A DNA stretch of 64,000 nt from Rickettsiales bacterium Ac37b (GCA_000746585.2 CP009217.2:996662-1060661), one strand, 5' to 3'. Positions 40,006 through 49,753 are shown, counted from the first letter of the stretch. Made by a program: numbers and translations. The notes: generated by a model not told the origin, from the letters alone.

Positions 40006-41357
40006 ACCTTTTTCTGATAGTTTTTTAATAAACTCGTTATTTGAGGTTTCTGAGTTTCAGAATAAGACTTTGGATTCTTAGCTAATGAAACTAAAATACT
40101 CAGTATATTTTGTTGGGCATAATAATTATCAACGTAAATATAATTATCATACCCAGCTTGCAAAAGTGGAGCTACAGAAATTTTATGATATCTATCCTTA
40201 ATATGTTGTGAGGTAATTTGCACTAGACTCTTATCAGAATTCACTATTTCCCAATATAATTCTAATGCCCTGTTATATGTTATTCCTTTAGTTGTTACAT
40301 GCTCATTATTAAATACATCATGATAATTTTTATTATATATATGAGCATATATAATACCCATATTAATAGTGCTAGAAATCTGAAATATAAAACGATCTAC
40401 AATATTATCATCAAGAATTTTTGCTCCAATTTCTTCAAATAATATATATTGATTTAGATAATTATAATCTTTAAATACACATTGAGAAGAAACAAGCATA
40501 AAAAATGCTTGATATTCATTAACCTTACAAAAATACTCATGAATATCATAAAATAACCAAGATGCACATATATACCGAATAAGTAGCTTTTGTTTAGAAT
40601 CCAAATGCTCTATAACATCTATAATTTTATCTCTGAAGGATTTCTCTACATCATTAGAGATATCATCATTATATCCTACAATATTAACTATCTTATTCCC
40701 ATCAAATACATTTTGCTTCATAATCTCTTCTACTGTATATTCAGTACAAGTCATATTAGTATCTTTGCCACCAATTTTCTTAATAACATAAGGATCTATT
40801 TTAAAAAAAATAATAATGTTATATTCGTTATTAGCTATATTACACAAATGTAATTTATACGTATCTAGTGTTATATTACTTTCTAGTTCTGACTTTATAG
40901 AGAGATCTCTGCTAAATTTTTTTCCTCCAAAATGCTTAGTATCATGGTCATGATCCCAAAGGTTATTATATATATTTGGCTTACTTTGTAATAATTCAGC
41001 AGCAGCAATATTTTCAACTTTATGGGGCTCCTCATTCGATAAGAAGTTTTTTATCCCTTGAGCTAATTTATAAACTCCCCATGTTCCTGGAATAGCTATT
41101 AATCCCACTAAACCATATTTATATTTAAGAACAGTAGATGTAGCTATAGCTAAAGGCAAATTTATTTCTTGATTTACTTGAGTATATTGACCGGCATTTG
41201 AAATAATATTTTCTTCTAAATAGTCGGGCTCTTCTAGCATAAAATGATCTTCTAAATATAAACGATATATACTATCATATGATTTAGAAGTACTATTATT
41301 GTAAGTTATTACTTCTAGATAATCAGAGGAATCGTTAGTGCCAAGTAATTGGATCAT
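39912..41357 (-). CDS. Large ankyrin-linked protein, N-terminal part of a frameshifted gene
   Basis: This 481-residue frame holds a polar N-terminus, a hydrophobic pair near residues 69-105 (LPLAIATSTVLKYKYGLVGL), then a long helical region with many Tyr, Asn and Ile residues. From about 40053 downward it reads out of frame (KNYQKKVWISHKIF) because of an 8-base near-tandem duplication at 40046-40061. Removing one unit joins it to the ankyrin frame 39310-40005, giving about 665 residues. No family was recognised in the N-terminal part. Use of minus-strand starts and low GC match neighbouring accessory genes. Confidence 0.62.
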   Translation of the reverse strand: MIQLLGTNDSSDYLEVITYNNSTSKSYDSIYRLYLEDHFMLEEPDYLEENIISNAGQYTQVNQEINLPLAIATSTVLKYKYGLVGLIAIPGTWGVYKLAQGIKNFLSNEEPHKVENIAAAELLQSKPNIYNNLWDHDHDTKHFGGKKFSRDLSIKSELESNITLDTYKLHLCNIANNEYNIIIFFKIDPYVIKKIGGKDTNMTCTEYTVEEIMKQNVFDGNKIVNIVGYNDDISNDVEKSFRDKIIDVIEHLDSKQKLLIRYICASWLFYDIHEYFCKVNEYQAFFMLVSSQCVFKDYNYLNQYILFEEIGAKILDDNIVDRFIFQISSTINMGIIYAHIYNKNYHDVFNNEHVTTKGITYNRALELYWEIVNSDKSLVQITSQHIKDRYHKISVAPLLQAGYDNYIYVDNYYAQQNILSILVSLAKNPKSYSETQKPQITSLLKNYQKKVWISHKIFLSNILLIPLLQLYMLRIILWFRS

Positions 41358-41768
41358 ATCATAACTTCTTATTTAGTATTAGATATACAACTTATATGTA
41401 TAATTATCATAAATTGCAGCAACAGTAATTTAAACTCTAGCGTTGCTTTTAAGGCAAAACTAAAATTCAATTCTTACCAAAGTATTTAACAGTAAAATTA
41501 ATTTAAAATATAATTATTACATTAAGTAATATTACTTAAATATACTCTTAATTCAATATAAAAATTTATTTTTTTCTCGGGTAAAAGATTATTTGAGAAT
41601 ATTTCCAACATTTTACTCATACTTAAAAATAAATAAAAACTCCCTGAATTTTATTTTCTTTGATTATTATGATAATTGTAGCTATTTTATAGATATTCTT
41701 GCTGCGCTTTTGATAAGGCTATTTATTAGTAGCTTGAAGTATCCAATTAATAATAGAAAATAACAATT
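41358..41768. other. Intergenic region between divergent ankyrin gene and argD
   Basis: These 411 bases are AT-rich with many stops in all frames. I see no RNA gene, repeat copy or convincing hairpin. It must hold the divergent promoters, but no box stands out. Confidence 0.5.
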
Positions 41769-42935
41769 ATGATTCCTAAAATATTACCTGTTTATGATAG
41801 AACTAAAATACAATTTAGTCATGGTTATGGGGCTTACCTTGTGACTCTTGAGGGTGATCATTATTTAGACTTTGCTTCTGGTATTGCAGTAAATGCCCTG
41901 GGGCATTGTCATCCTCAAATAGTGAAAGCTTTAAATGAACAAGCGAGTAAGCTATGGCATATTTCAAATTTATATGAAATACCAGAAATGTATAAGTTAG
42001 CGGAATTACTTGTGGATAATAGTTTTGCTGACACAGTTTTTTTTACTAATTCTGGTACAGAAGCTGTAGAATGTGCTATTAAAATAGTTAGAAAATATAA
42101 CTATAATTTAGGTAATTATAAACGTAATCATATTATTACATTTAAGGGTGGATATCATGGTAGAACACTTGCTGCATTATCAGGTAGTGATCGTCCTAGC
42201 GTAATGGAAGGGTTTGCCCCATTTGTATCAGGATTTTGTAAGGTAGAATTTAATGATTTACAGGCTGTAGAAGAGGCTATTACGGAAGAAACAGCTGCTA
42301 TTATGATAGAACCTATTCAAGGAGAGGGTGGTATTAGGGTTGCCACAAATGAATTCTTGAAGGGGTTACGTGTTTTAGCTAACAAATATAAGTTAATTTT
42401 GATTTTTGATGAGATACAATGTGGATTAGGGCGAACTGGTAAATTATTTGCCTATGAGCATGCAAACATTAAGCCTGATATTATGACAATATCTAAAGCT
42501 ATGGGTAACGGATTCCCAGTAGGAGCTTGCCTTGCAACTGAAGAAGTAGCAAGTTGTATGACAGTAGGTGCCCATGGTTCGACTTTTGGGGGTAATCCTT
42601 TAGCGATGGCGGTTGGGTATGCGGTAGTATCAATTTTACGTGAGTCAGAATTATTAAAAAATGTAGCTGATATGGGCGTTTTAATGCAGAATCAGTTAAA
42701 AAAATTACGGGAAAAATTTCCAAATATTATAGAATCAGTTCGGGGTAAGGGGTTAATGATTGGCATAAAAACACATATACCTAATACTAAAGTTATAGAG
42801 AAATTAAGAAAGAATAAATTACTTACAGCCCCAGCTGGGGATAATGTAATCAAAGTTTATCCTCCACTTATTGTTAAGGAAGCTGAAATCAACAAAGCAA
42901 TTGATGTTATGGAAACTAGCTTTGCTGAGCTGTAG
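41769..42935 (+). CDS. argD: Acetylornithine/succinyldiaminopimelate aminotransferase family protein
   Basis: The 388-residue class III PLP aminotransferase has LDFASGIAVNALGHCHP, FTNSGTEAVECAIKIVRKYN, FKGGYHGRTLAALSGS, LIFDEIQCGLGRTGKLFAYE and the PLP-lysine region MTISKAMGNGFPVGACLA. This is the ArgD pattern. In E. coli ArgD also acts as DapC in lysine and meso-diaminopimelate synthesis. In a Rickettsiales genome with peptidoglycan genes the DapC role is at least as likely as arginine synthesis. It is a single gene, with no arg or dap partner beside it. Confidence 0.88.
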   Translation: MIPKILPVYDRTKIQFSHGYGAYLVTLEGDHYLDFASGIAVNALGHCHPQIVKALNEQASKLWHISNLYEIPEMYKLAELLVDNSFADTVFFTNSGTEAVECAIKIVRKYNYNLGNYKRNHIITFKGGYHGRTLAALSGSDRPSVMEGFAPFVSGFCKVEFNDLQAVEEAITEETAAIMIEPIQGEGGIRVATNEFLKGLRVLANKYKLILIFDEIQCGLGRTGKLFAYEHANIKPDIMTISKAMGNGFPVGACLATEEVASCMTVGAHGSTFGGNPLAMAVGYAVVSILRESELLKNVADMGVLMQNQLKKLREKFPNIIESVRGKGLMIGIKTHIPNTKVIEKLRKNKLLTAPAGDNVIKVYPPLIVKEAEINKAIDVMETSFAEL

Positions 42936-43021
42936 TTTTAATTTGGATTAGGAGAGGTTCATAGCTCTCTTAGGGTTTAACCCCTTCCTAATGTTATCAA
43001 CTATTGTTAACAGTCCCATAA
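42936..43021. terminator. Hairpin between convergent argD and the fli operon
   Basis: ATTAGGAGAGG (42947-42957) pairs imperfectly with CCTTCCTAAT (42983-42992). Small inner repeats (GAG/CTC, GGGTTTAACCCC) lie between them. The position between two convergent stops suggests a bidirectional terminator, though no strong T-run follows. Confidence 0.4.
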
Positions 43022-43300
43022 TTAGCGTTTAGATATATCTTTATCTGTTTTTACTATTTCAGTTAAAGTTATACCAATACGATTATCAACTATTACTACT
43101 TCTCCTTTTGCTACTAATCGATCATTAACATATATATCAATTGCTTCTCCTACGTTTTTGTCCAGCTCTACAACTGCTCCTCGACCAAGTTTTAATAATT
43201 GATTAATAGTCATAGTAGCTTTACCAAGCACAACTGATATTTGTACAGGTATATCATATACAGCTTCTAAGTTAATATCTATATCTGCTATATCGTTCAT
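43022..43300 (-). CDS. fliN: Flagellar motor switch protein FliN (short form)
   Basis: The 92-residue protein is essentially one SpoA/FliN C-terminal domain: YDIPVQISVVLGKATMTINQ, LLKLGRGAVVELDKNVGEAI, DIYVNDRLVAKGEVVIVDNR. FliN forms the lower C-ring and binds FliH and CheY. E. coli FliN has 137 residues, so the N-terminal extension is missing here. It is last in fliF-fliG-fliH-fliN, 27 nt after fliH. Confidence 0.92.
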   Translation of the reverse strand: MNDIADIDINLEAVYDIPVQISVVLGKATMTINQLLKLGRGAVVELDKNVGEAIDIYVNDRLVAKGEVVIVDNRIGITLTEIVKTDKDISKR

Positions 43301-43327
43301 TTGGCGTCTCCATAAATAAATAATATT

Positions 43328-44023
43328 TTATTTTATTTTTAATATCGTTTTTTCTATTTCTTTAAATAATTGATCTTGATTATATTCAATATATCCTTGT
43401 TTCCATTCAATTCTATAATCTTCTTTAAGGATAGTATGGTCTGTTTCTATTGTTAGAAGTTGTGTGTTTATTGTACTGAGCTCTTTTAAATAATCTTTAA
43501 ATTGTTCTGCTATTTTAGGATTTATCTTTATGGTAAGGTGAGTATGATTTGGCAAAAGTTTAATAATTTGGTCTGTATATTTGGCAATTTTTTGTACAGT
43601 TGATTTTTCGCTAAGGCAATTATTATTAGCTTTTTTAGCTATTTCTAGAGCTATTTTATTGATAATATTTAAATGGGTTTGAGTATATTCAAAGTTTTGA
43701 TTTAAAATACTCTCTAATTGCTCACTGATTTTAGTTAAAGTGGTATCGATAGTAGAGTTTTGTTTATTAGTTAATTCATCGATAGCTTTATTATATCCTT
43801 CTTCATATGCTTTTAATTTAATAGTTTCTATTTCTTCTGCTGTATGGGTTATAGTATTATCCTTTAAAGGTTCTGTATTTTCCTGAGTTGCTGTTATGGT
43901 TTGAATATGATGAATTTCTTCAGATAAGCATGAGTTATCTATAGGCGTATCAGTATTTTCAGAAATTGTTTCTTTTTCTTCCGACCAATCTTGTAAAATG
44001 AATTGTTGTATTAATTTTGACAT
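43328..44023 (-). CDS. fliH: Flagellar export protein FliH-like
   Basis: I choose ATG 44023 (MSKLIQQFILQDWSEE), 4 nt after the fliG stop; the frame is open 16 codons further into fliG but without conservation. The 231-residue product has an acidic N-terminus, a central coiled coil (AEEIETIKLKAYEEGYNKAI, then helix) and a C-terminal domain resembling FliH/HrpE (NKIALEIAKKANNN, VQKIAKYTDQIIKLLPNHTH). FliH regulates the FliI ATPase and docks it to FliN. fliI is not in this window. Assignment rests partly on operon position. Confidence 0.75.
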   Translation of the reverse strand: MSKLIQQFILQDWSEEKETISENTDTPIDNSCLSEEIHHIQTITATQENTEPLKDNTITHTAEEIETIKLKAYEEGYNKAIDELTNKQNSTIDTTLTKISEQLESILNQNFEYTQTHLNIINKIALEIAKKANNNCLSEKSTVQKIAKYTDQIIKLLPNHTHLTIKINPKIAEQFKDYLKELSTINTQLLTIETDHTILKEDYRIEWKQGYIEYNQDQLFKEIEKTILKIK

Positions 44024-44027
44024 ATCA

Positions 44028-45047
44028 CTAATAAATAAGTTCGTCTTCTTCGGTATTACCAGATATAGCAATTTCTCCTTTGTTAGCCATATCTCGTGCT
44101 AGCGAAACTATAGCACTTTGTGCCTCATCTACATCCTTAACGCGTACGGGCCCCAGAGACTCAATATCTTCAAGTAATATTTTAGCGGCGCGTTGTGATA
44201 TATTAGATAAAAATAAATTACGTACCTGTTCAGGAGCACCTTTGAGTGCCAATGATAATTTGCTTTTATCAATACTTCGTAATAGAGCTTGTATTCCCGA
44301 GCCACTAATATGTGTAAGATCGTTAAAGGTGAACATTAAATCTTTGATGGTATCAGCATTTTCTGGTGAATTTGTTTCAAGTAAAGACATAAACTTAGAT
44401 TCATGAGCACGATCAAAATTATTAAATATCTCAGCCACAGCTTCTTTAGTATCATATTTTTGGGTTTTTGATAGAGAAGTGATAAATTCTGAGCGAAGAG
44501 TTTTTTCAACACGATCCAGTACTTCTTTTTTGACGGGCTCCATATTTAACATACGCATGATTACTTCAAAAGCAAAATTTTCTGGCAAAATACTCAGAAT
44601 TTTTGCTGATTGTGCTGCAGAAAGTTTAGATATAATTAATGCTACAGTTTGTGGATATTCATTTTTTAAATAAGTAGCTAAAATATCTTCATTTACATTG
44701 CCGAGTTTATCCCAAGTATTTTTACCTGCAGGTCCTTTAATTTCTTCTATAATATTTTTAACATGCTCTTTATCAAGAATTTTACCTAGAATTCTTTCTG
44801 TAGTTTCAATATTACCGATAAATGAGGTAGTATTTGAAATCTCGCTAGTAAATTCATTAATGAGCTGATCTATAACAGCAGGACTTACTACACCTAAAGA
44901 AGACATAGCGGTAGAAATTTCTTTGATTTCTTCTTCAGTCATCATAGCAAAGATTTTAGCTGCATTTTCATCATCCACAGATAAAAGTAATATAGCAGCT
45001 TTCTCTGGGCCCGTAAGTTGTTTGTGATATGTACTTTCTTCTGCCAT
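44028..45047 (-). CDS. fliG: Flagellar motor switch protein FliG
   Basis: The 339-residue rotor protein shows all three FliG domains. The N-terminal FliF-binding part is KQLTGPEKAAILLLSVDDENAAKIFAMM. The middle part has LKNEYPQTVALIISKLSAAQ with the EHPQ-like motif changed to EYPQ. In the C-terminal torque part, LALKGAPEQVRNLFLSNISQ RAAKILLEDIESLGPVRVKD carries the charged residues that contact MotA. It lies 2 nt after fliF. These features suggest an intact rotor protein. Confidence 0.95.
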   Translation of the reverse strand: MAEESTYHKQLTGPEKAAILLLSVDDENAAKIFAMMTEEEIKEISTAMSSLGVVSPAVIDQLINEFTSEISNTTSFIGNIETTERILGKILDKEHVKNIIEEIKGPAGKNTWDKLGNVNEDILATYLKNEYPQTVALIISKLSAAQSAKILSILPENFAFEVIMRMLNMEPVKKEVLDRVEKTLRSEFITSLSKTQKYDTKEAVAEIFNNFDRAHESKFMSLLETNSPENADTIKDLMFTFNDLTHISGSGIQALLRSIDKSKLSLALKGAPEQVRNLFLSNISQRAAKILLEDIESLGPVRVKDVDEAQSAIVSLARDMANKGEIAISGNTEEDELIY

Positions 45048-45049
45048 AG

Positions 45050-46648
45050 TTAGTCCTTACTCAGCCATTTTCTTATTGTACTAAGGGTTTCTTGTGGATA
45101 CTTATTAAATATCTCATTTACAGATTTATAAGTTGCATTTGACTGAAATCTTGCTTCAATTTTTGAAATATCTACCGGCGCTTCTTGTGAAGGCCAAGTA
45201 GTATTATCGTCTATATTTGTAGTAACAGTGCTTGCAGATAGTGAAGCAGAGGTTTGCGCCGATTTGGTCATATCCAAGATATTGCTTACAGTAGGTTTAA
45301 CTACAAGCAATAATATTAAAATTATAATAATTCCTATTACGGCTGTTTTGATGATACCAGATAATTCATTCTTAACCCATGCTAAAGGATCATGTTCAGC
45401 ACTTAAATCGCCTGCAAATTGCATATTGACTATTTCAACGCTATCTCCTCTCTTTTGATCAAATCCTGCGGCTGATTTTACTAAAGTTTCAAATTGTGAT
45501 AATTCAGTAGAGCTTCTAGGAGTATATACAGTTTTTTTAGTTTCTGGGTCTAAATTATAAGTACCATCTATTAAAACTGCTATAGATAGACGCTTAATCG
45601 TACCAGCTTCAGTAATTTGATTACGCACTGTTTTCGATATTTCATAATTGGTTGTAGTATCAGTACGTTGATTATTAGAATTGCTCGTAGCAGATGGAGA
45701 TTGTTGAGGGGTATTAGGTAAATTATTAGCTACAGATACATTTTGATTAAAGTCATTATTATTAGAAGATTCTTGTTCATCCACCTCTTGTACAGATCTT
45801 ACTACTTGCCCATCAGGATCATAGGTTTCAGAATTAGTAATTATACGGTCAAAATTTATGTCAGCTGATACTTCAACTTTTACATGTCCAAAACCCACTG
45901 ATTGTGCAAGTAAATCTTCTAAAACTGTTTTAAGTCTTTTTTCATATTCAGCTTTAAATTCCTCTGCTTTACTGGAATTTAACGTCTCAACATCACTATT
46001 ACCTAACTTAAGGGGTCTACCAGCTGTATCAACAATAGTAATTTTATTTGTTTCTAAGCCAGGAATAGCAGTAGCCACTAAATGCCCTATTGCTTCAATT
46101 TCAGCTTTATTTAAAGGAACGTTACCACGGGTGCTAATTATAATAGATGCAGAAGGTTGCTGTTTATCACGTATAAATAATTCTCTTTTCGGTAGCACCA
46201 AATGAACTCTGGCGCTTTCAATTTTAGATAAAGAAGAGATAGTTCTGGATAACTCTCCTTCTAAGGCTCTCACTAAATTAATATTTTGTACAAAATTTGA
46301 AGACCCCAACGTATCAGTTTTATCAAAAATTTCATATCCAATTAGTGAACCGTTGGAAGGTATACCGCTACTTGCAAGTTTCATACGCATTTTTAATACT
46401 TGATCATCTGGGACTAAAATTTCACTGCCATTTGCACGAAATTTAAAGGGAATGTTTTGTAATTCTAATTCCTTTACAATTTCGTTACTATCCTTTAAAT
46501 CAAGATTACCATATAAGGGAACAAAATTATGTGATGAATATTTAAACGTCATTAATAATATGGTAGCTAGTACTAATACTGCGCCTCCAATAATTGCTGC
46601 TAGTTTGGTAGTACCTAAGTCTTTTAATAATATAGATAATTGGTTCAT
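45050..46648 (-). CDS. fliF: Flagellar MS-ring protein FliF
   Basis: The 532-residue protein anchors the flagellum in the inner membrane. It has a transmembrane helix at 15-33 and the YscJ/FliF ring-building domain (FVPLYGNLDLKDSNEIVKEL, then NLVRALEGELSRTISSLSKI and ARVHLVLPKRELF). A second ring domain and a Ser/Asn-rich periplasmic linker follow, then a second transmembrane helix near 435-455. The C-terminal FliG-binding tail ends STIRKWLSKD. It is first in the fli operon. All regions seem complete. Confidence 0.95.
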   Translation of the reverse strand: MNQLSILLKDLGTTKLAAIIGGAVLVLATILLMTFKYSSHNFVPLYGNLDLKDSNEIVKELELQNIPFKFRANGSEILVPDDQVLKMRMKLASSGIPSNGSLIGYEIFDKTDTLGSSNFVQNINLVRALEGELSRTISSLSKIESARVHLVLPKRELFIRDKQQPSASIIISTRGNVPLNKAEIEAIGHLVATAIPGLETNKITIVDTAGRPLKLGNSDVETLNSSKAEEFKAEYEKRLKTVLEDLLAQSVGFGHVKVEVSADINFDRIITNSETYDPDGQVVRSVQEVDEQESSNNNDFNQNVSVANNLPNTPQQSPSATSNSNNQRTDTTTNYEISKTVRNQITEAGTIKRLSIAVLIDGTYNLDPETKKTVYTPRSSTELSQFETLVKSAAGFDQKRGDSVEIVNMQFAGDLSAEHDPLAWVKNELSGIIKTAVIGIIIILILLLVVKPTVSNILDMTKSAQTSASLSASTVTTNIDDNTTWPSQEAPVDISKIEARFQSNATYKSVNEIFNKYPQETLSTIRKWLSKD

Positions 46649-46731
46649 ATTTATCAGTTATGTGGTTTTGCGTTTATAATACAACATCTTTACGCATACC
46701 AAAATAGTTTTTTTATTAATAAGATTGGTAA

Positions 46732-47400
46732 TTAAATCTCTTTAAGTACAAGATAGCCCAAAAAGTTAGTAATAGGGAATAATATGAAGAATAAAGCGAA
46801 TAAACAGCTAAACGGTGTAAAAAGTGATATAGTTGCGCTATTATAGTTAAATAATTCAATAGTACTACTTGCAAAAATTACTAAAATTATCATAAATGGG
46901 GTGGTAATAAGTAAATTAGTTAAATAATTATGCTGAGTATGTATAGTTAAAAGACTACTTAAAATATTCATACTGCTGAGAGCAAGGGTAGAGCATATAA
47001 TTGCGAGTATTAGTATCATAATTGTCATAGTTTCTAAAGAAAATATTATTGATACTATAGGAAGAGCTGTAATAATAGGAAGAAATGTTAAAGCAGCAAG
47101 TGTTAAGATTTTTGAACTAATAATGTGAGAGCTGGGTTTTAAAACTAATAATAATTCTAGTGTACCATTTAAATAATCTCGTATTATAATATCTTGTCCT
47201 AATAAAACGGAAGATAAGAAAAATATTACTAAAATAATATAAGGCCCTAGTTTTGTAAGTAAAATAGGGTCTGTTCCTAAGGCAAATACAAATAAACAAT
47301 TTCCAGTAAGGATGAATACGAAAGTATTAAATAATATTCCAGGATTTTTGATATAAAATAATATATCTGATTTTGTTAGAAAAAATATTTCTTTAAGCAT
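46732..47400 (-). CDS. ccmB: Heme exporter CcmB
   Basis: I start at ATG 47400 (MLKEIFFLTKSDILFYIKNP), which overlaps the glmU end by 8 nt; the longer open frame upstream is the glmU coding region in another phase. The 222-residue protein has six membrane helices and the CcmB pattern: SVLLGQDIIIRDYLNGTLEL, SKILTLAALTFLPIITALPI. CcmB and CcmA form the ABC transporter of System I cytochrome c maturation. No other ccm gene is nearby, the usual scattering in Rickettsiales. Confidence 0.88.
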   Translation of the reverse strand: MLKEIFFLTKSDILFYIKNPGILFNTFVFILTGNCLFVFALGTDPILLTKLGPYIILVIFFLSSVLLGQDIIIRDYLNGTLELLLVLKPSSHIISSKILTLAALTFLPIITALPIVSIIFSLETMTIMILILAIICSTLALSSMNILSSLLTIHTQHNYLTNLLITTPFMIILVIFASSTIELFNYNSATISLFTPFSCLFALFFILFPITNFLGYLVLKEI

Positions 47401-48751
47401 CTGATATTTTTTTATATTTAGTATTAACTTTAATTTTGAATTTAATTGAACCATTATCAATAATTCTAGGGGATGTACGCGAGATTGCAAGTGCATTTTC
47501 AGGAATATTAATATTGATAGTACTTCCTGCTCCAATTAGAGAGTTATCAGAAATCGTGATAGGTGCTATCAAACTACTGTTAGACCCAATAAAAACATTA
47601 TTACCAATAGTAGTTTTATATTTATTAATACCATCATAATTACATGTTATAGTGCCTGCACCTATATTAGTATTATAACCTACTGTAGTATCTCCTATAT
47701 AAGAGAGATGGTTGATTTTAGAATTATTAGCTATGTGGCTATTTTTAATTTCAACAAAATTACCAATTTTAGAATGTTCTTCTATGATGGTAGTTGGCCT
47801 AATTCTAGCAAAAGGTCCAATTATTGTATGTGATTTTAGGGTTGCTCCTTCGATATGACAAAAACTTTTTATTTCCACGTTATTTTCGATTTTTACTTTT
47901 GTACCAAAAACTACGTGTGGATGTATAGTGACATCTTGATCTATGACAGTATCATAAGAAAAAGTTATACTATCTGGATTTAATAAAGTAACGCCTTCTT
48001 TTAGAAAATAGGTACGTAATCTATTTTGTTGAATTTGTTCAGCGTGTGCCAGCTGTGCTTTATCATTAATGCCTAAAACTTCTTCCTCTTCTGTCTCTAG
48101 GTAAGTACAGCTATAACCTTTGTTAGTTGCAATTTTTACTAGGTCAGTTAAATAAAATTCATTTTGATTATTTTTATTATCTAGAGAAGAGAGTAGCTCT
48201 TCTAATTTATCACGTTTTATAATCATTACTCCAGAATTGCATAAATTATATAAAAATTGATCTGATTCAATGTCTTTTGACTCTATTACCTCGGTAAGGT
48301 GATTATCTTGAATTACTAGTCTACCATATCCTGCTGGGTTATTAGCTCTAAAACCAAGTAAACCTAGAACATGATTTTGGTTTTTTTGCAAAATTGTGAG
48401 TAAGTTATTTAATGTATTATGGGTAATAAAGGGAGTATCACCAAACAATATTATAATATATTCTACGTCTTCAGAAATTATAGGTAAAGAGCACAATACT
48501 GCATGGCCTGTACCTACTGGATTTGGTTGATTACATAAGATAATATTTGGATAAAATTTGTGTAAAAAATCTTTTACAATAGTATGGTTAGGGTTAATAA
48601 TAGTTATAATTTGTTCTGGCAATAAAGTTGTAGCTACGTCAACTACATATGAGATTAACTCTCTACTAGCAAGCTTGTGTAATATTTTAGGAGTATTAGA
48701 GTGCATACGCCTACTATGCCCAGCTGCCAAAATTACTACTGATACTTTCAT
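47393..48751 (-). CDS. glmU: Bifunctional UDP-GlcNAc pyrophosphorylase / GlcN-1-P acetyltransferase
   Basis: The start is ATG 48751 (MKVSVVILAAGHSRRMHSNT); a GTG two codons earlier is also open. The 452-residue enzyme makes UDP-GlcNAc for peptidoglycan and lipid A-like glycans. The N-terminal Rossmann domain has the LAAGHSRRMHSNTPKILHKL signature and GTGHAVLCSLP. The C-terminal left-handed beta-helix has GPFARIRPTT, KIGNFVEIKNS, NHLSYIGDTTVGYNTNIGAG and the acetyl-CoA region NVFIGSNSSLIAPI. Length matches the family. Confidence 0.95.
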   Translation of the reverse strand: MKVSVVILAAGHSRRMHSNTPKILHKLASRELISYVVDVATTLLPEQIITIINPNHTIVKDFLHKFYPNIILCNQPNPVGTGHAVLCSLPIISEDVEYIIILFGDTPFITHNTLNNLLTILQKNQNHVLGLLGFRANNPAGYGRLVIQDNHLTEVIESKDIESDQFLYNLCNSGVMIIKRDKLEELLSSLDNKNNQNEFYLTDLVKIATNKGYSCTYLETEEEEVLGINDKAQLAHAEQIQQNRLRTYFLKEGVTLLNPDSITFSYDTVIDQDVTIHPHVVFGTKVKIENNVEIKSFCHIEGATLKSHTIIGPFARIRPTTIIEEHSKIGNFVEIKNSHIANNSKINHLSYIGDTTVGYNTNIGAGTITCNYDGINKYKTTIGNNVFIGSNSSLIAPITISDNSLIGAGSTININIPENALAISRTSPRIIDNGSIKFKIKVNTKYKKISDA

Positions 48752-48821
48752 AACCACCCATTATATTAGTATATAATTCACTATAAAAGAAATTAATAGA
48801 CTTTTATTATAATATATACAA

Positions 48822-49646
48822 CTATAAATTATTCTTTTCTAAAAATGGTTTATATTGAAACTGATGTATTTTTTCTGAAATTTTATTTCTTATATCATCG
48901 TGATATTGTAATAAATTAATATAATCAAAATCATAATATATGTTAATTTTATTGTTATAATTCACATATGTTTTGCATTTGTGGCTGGGATTCTTATTGT
49001 ATTTAACTCCATCACAATGTAGCCAATAATCAGGGTTAAGAGGATTCCCTCTAATTAAGAATTCTTCTTGGTTATTAATTTTATAAGCTATTAGTTTTGA
49101 TTCTGGGAGTTTATATAGTTTCTCAACAGTATTGGGAATCTCTTGAGTATCATTATAGGCTATGTTTGTAATGTTTTTATATTCAGCTTGTGAGGCATCA
49201 CATTGGTTATCTATGCAGGTTGTAGTTAAAGATGAAGTATACAAAATAACATTAATGTTAGAATTACCATCTTTGTTAGTAGTAGCAATCATATCCGGAT
49301 ATTTAAATATTAAATGTATAGAATCATTGCCAGGAGTGTCAAAATTATTTTGCCAAATATATTCTCCTGGAATGTAAAGATTCAGGTCATTGAAAGCAAA
49401 TTCTACAATTGAGTTTTGAGTTAATTTAGACCAAGGACATAGAGTATTAGATGATATAGGTATTGCTTGGTTATGTAGCCATTCCATATATTGATTACAA
49501 TTACGTGACCATACTATATGTTTGGGCACTTGTATTTTATTATGGTTATTTAATGGTATGTATAATATTGCATTTTTGTAATAATAAGCATAACCAAGTA
49601 CTAACAAAACAAATAAGAATATAAACTTTCTAAAAATATAGCCCAT
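48822..49646 (-). CDS. Membrane-anchored extracytoplasmic protein of unknown function
   Basis: ATG 49646 (MGYIFRKFIFLFVLLVLGYA) is preferred over the ATG 9 codons upstream because AGAGGA lies 7 nt before it. The 274-residue product has one N-terminal anchor, then a polar domain with six or more cysteines (SRNCNQYMEWL, NTLCPWSK, TTTCIDNQCDASQ, LHCDGVKY, HKCKTYV), which suggests disulfides in the periplasm. I do not recognise the family. It lies downstream of no operon partner and next to MITE copy D. Confidence 0.6.
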   Translation of the reverse strand: MGYIFRKFIFLFVLLVLGYAYYYKNAILYIPLNNHNKIQVPKHIVWSRNCNQYMEWLHNQAIPISSNTLCPWSKLTQNSIVEFAFNDLNLYIPGEYIWQNNFDTPGNDSIHLIFKYPDMIATTNKDGNSNINVILYTSSLTTTCIDNQCDASQAEYKNITNIAYNDTQEIPNTVEKLYKLPESKLIAYKINNQEEFLIRGNPLNPDYWLHCDGVKYNKNPSHKCKTYVNYNNKINIYYDFDYINLLQYHDDIRNKISEKIHQFQYKPFLEKNNL

Positions 49647-49753
49647 TTGTTTCCTCTTAAAAACTTGCCTCAATGATTAATGTAGAATATTGATAATATA
49701 ATATTACAATTTTATTATTACAGATATAATTCTTTTACATTTAAAAGTCTATA

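Noticed and set aside
42499-42723. 74-residue minus-strand frame inside argD
   Set aside because: It is antisense to conserved aminotransferase codons and has no recognisable features.
47401-47535. Upstream extension of ccmB
   Set aside because: These codons are the glmU C-terminal region read in another phase; family similarity begins at MLKEIF.
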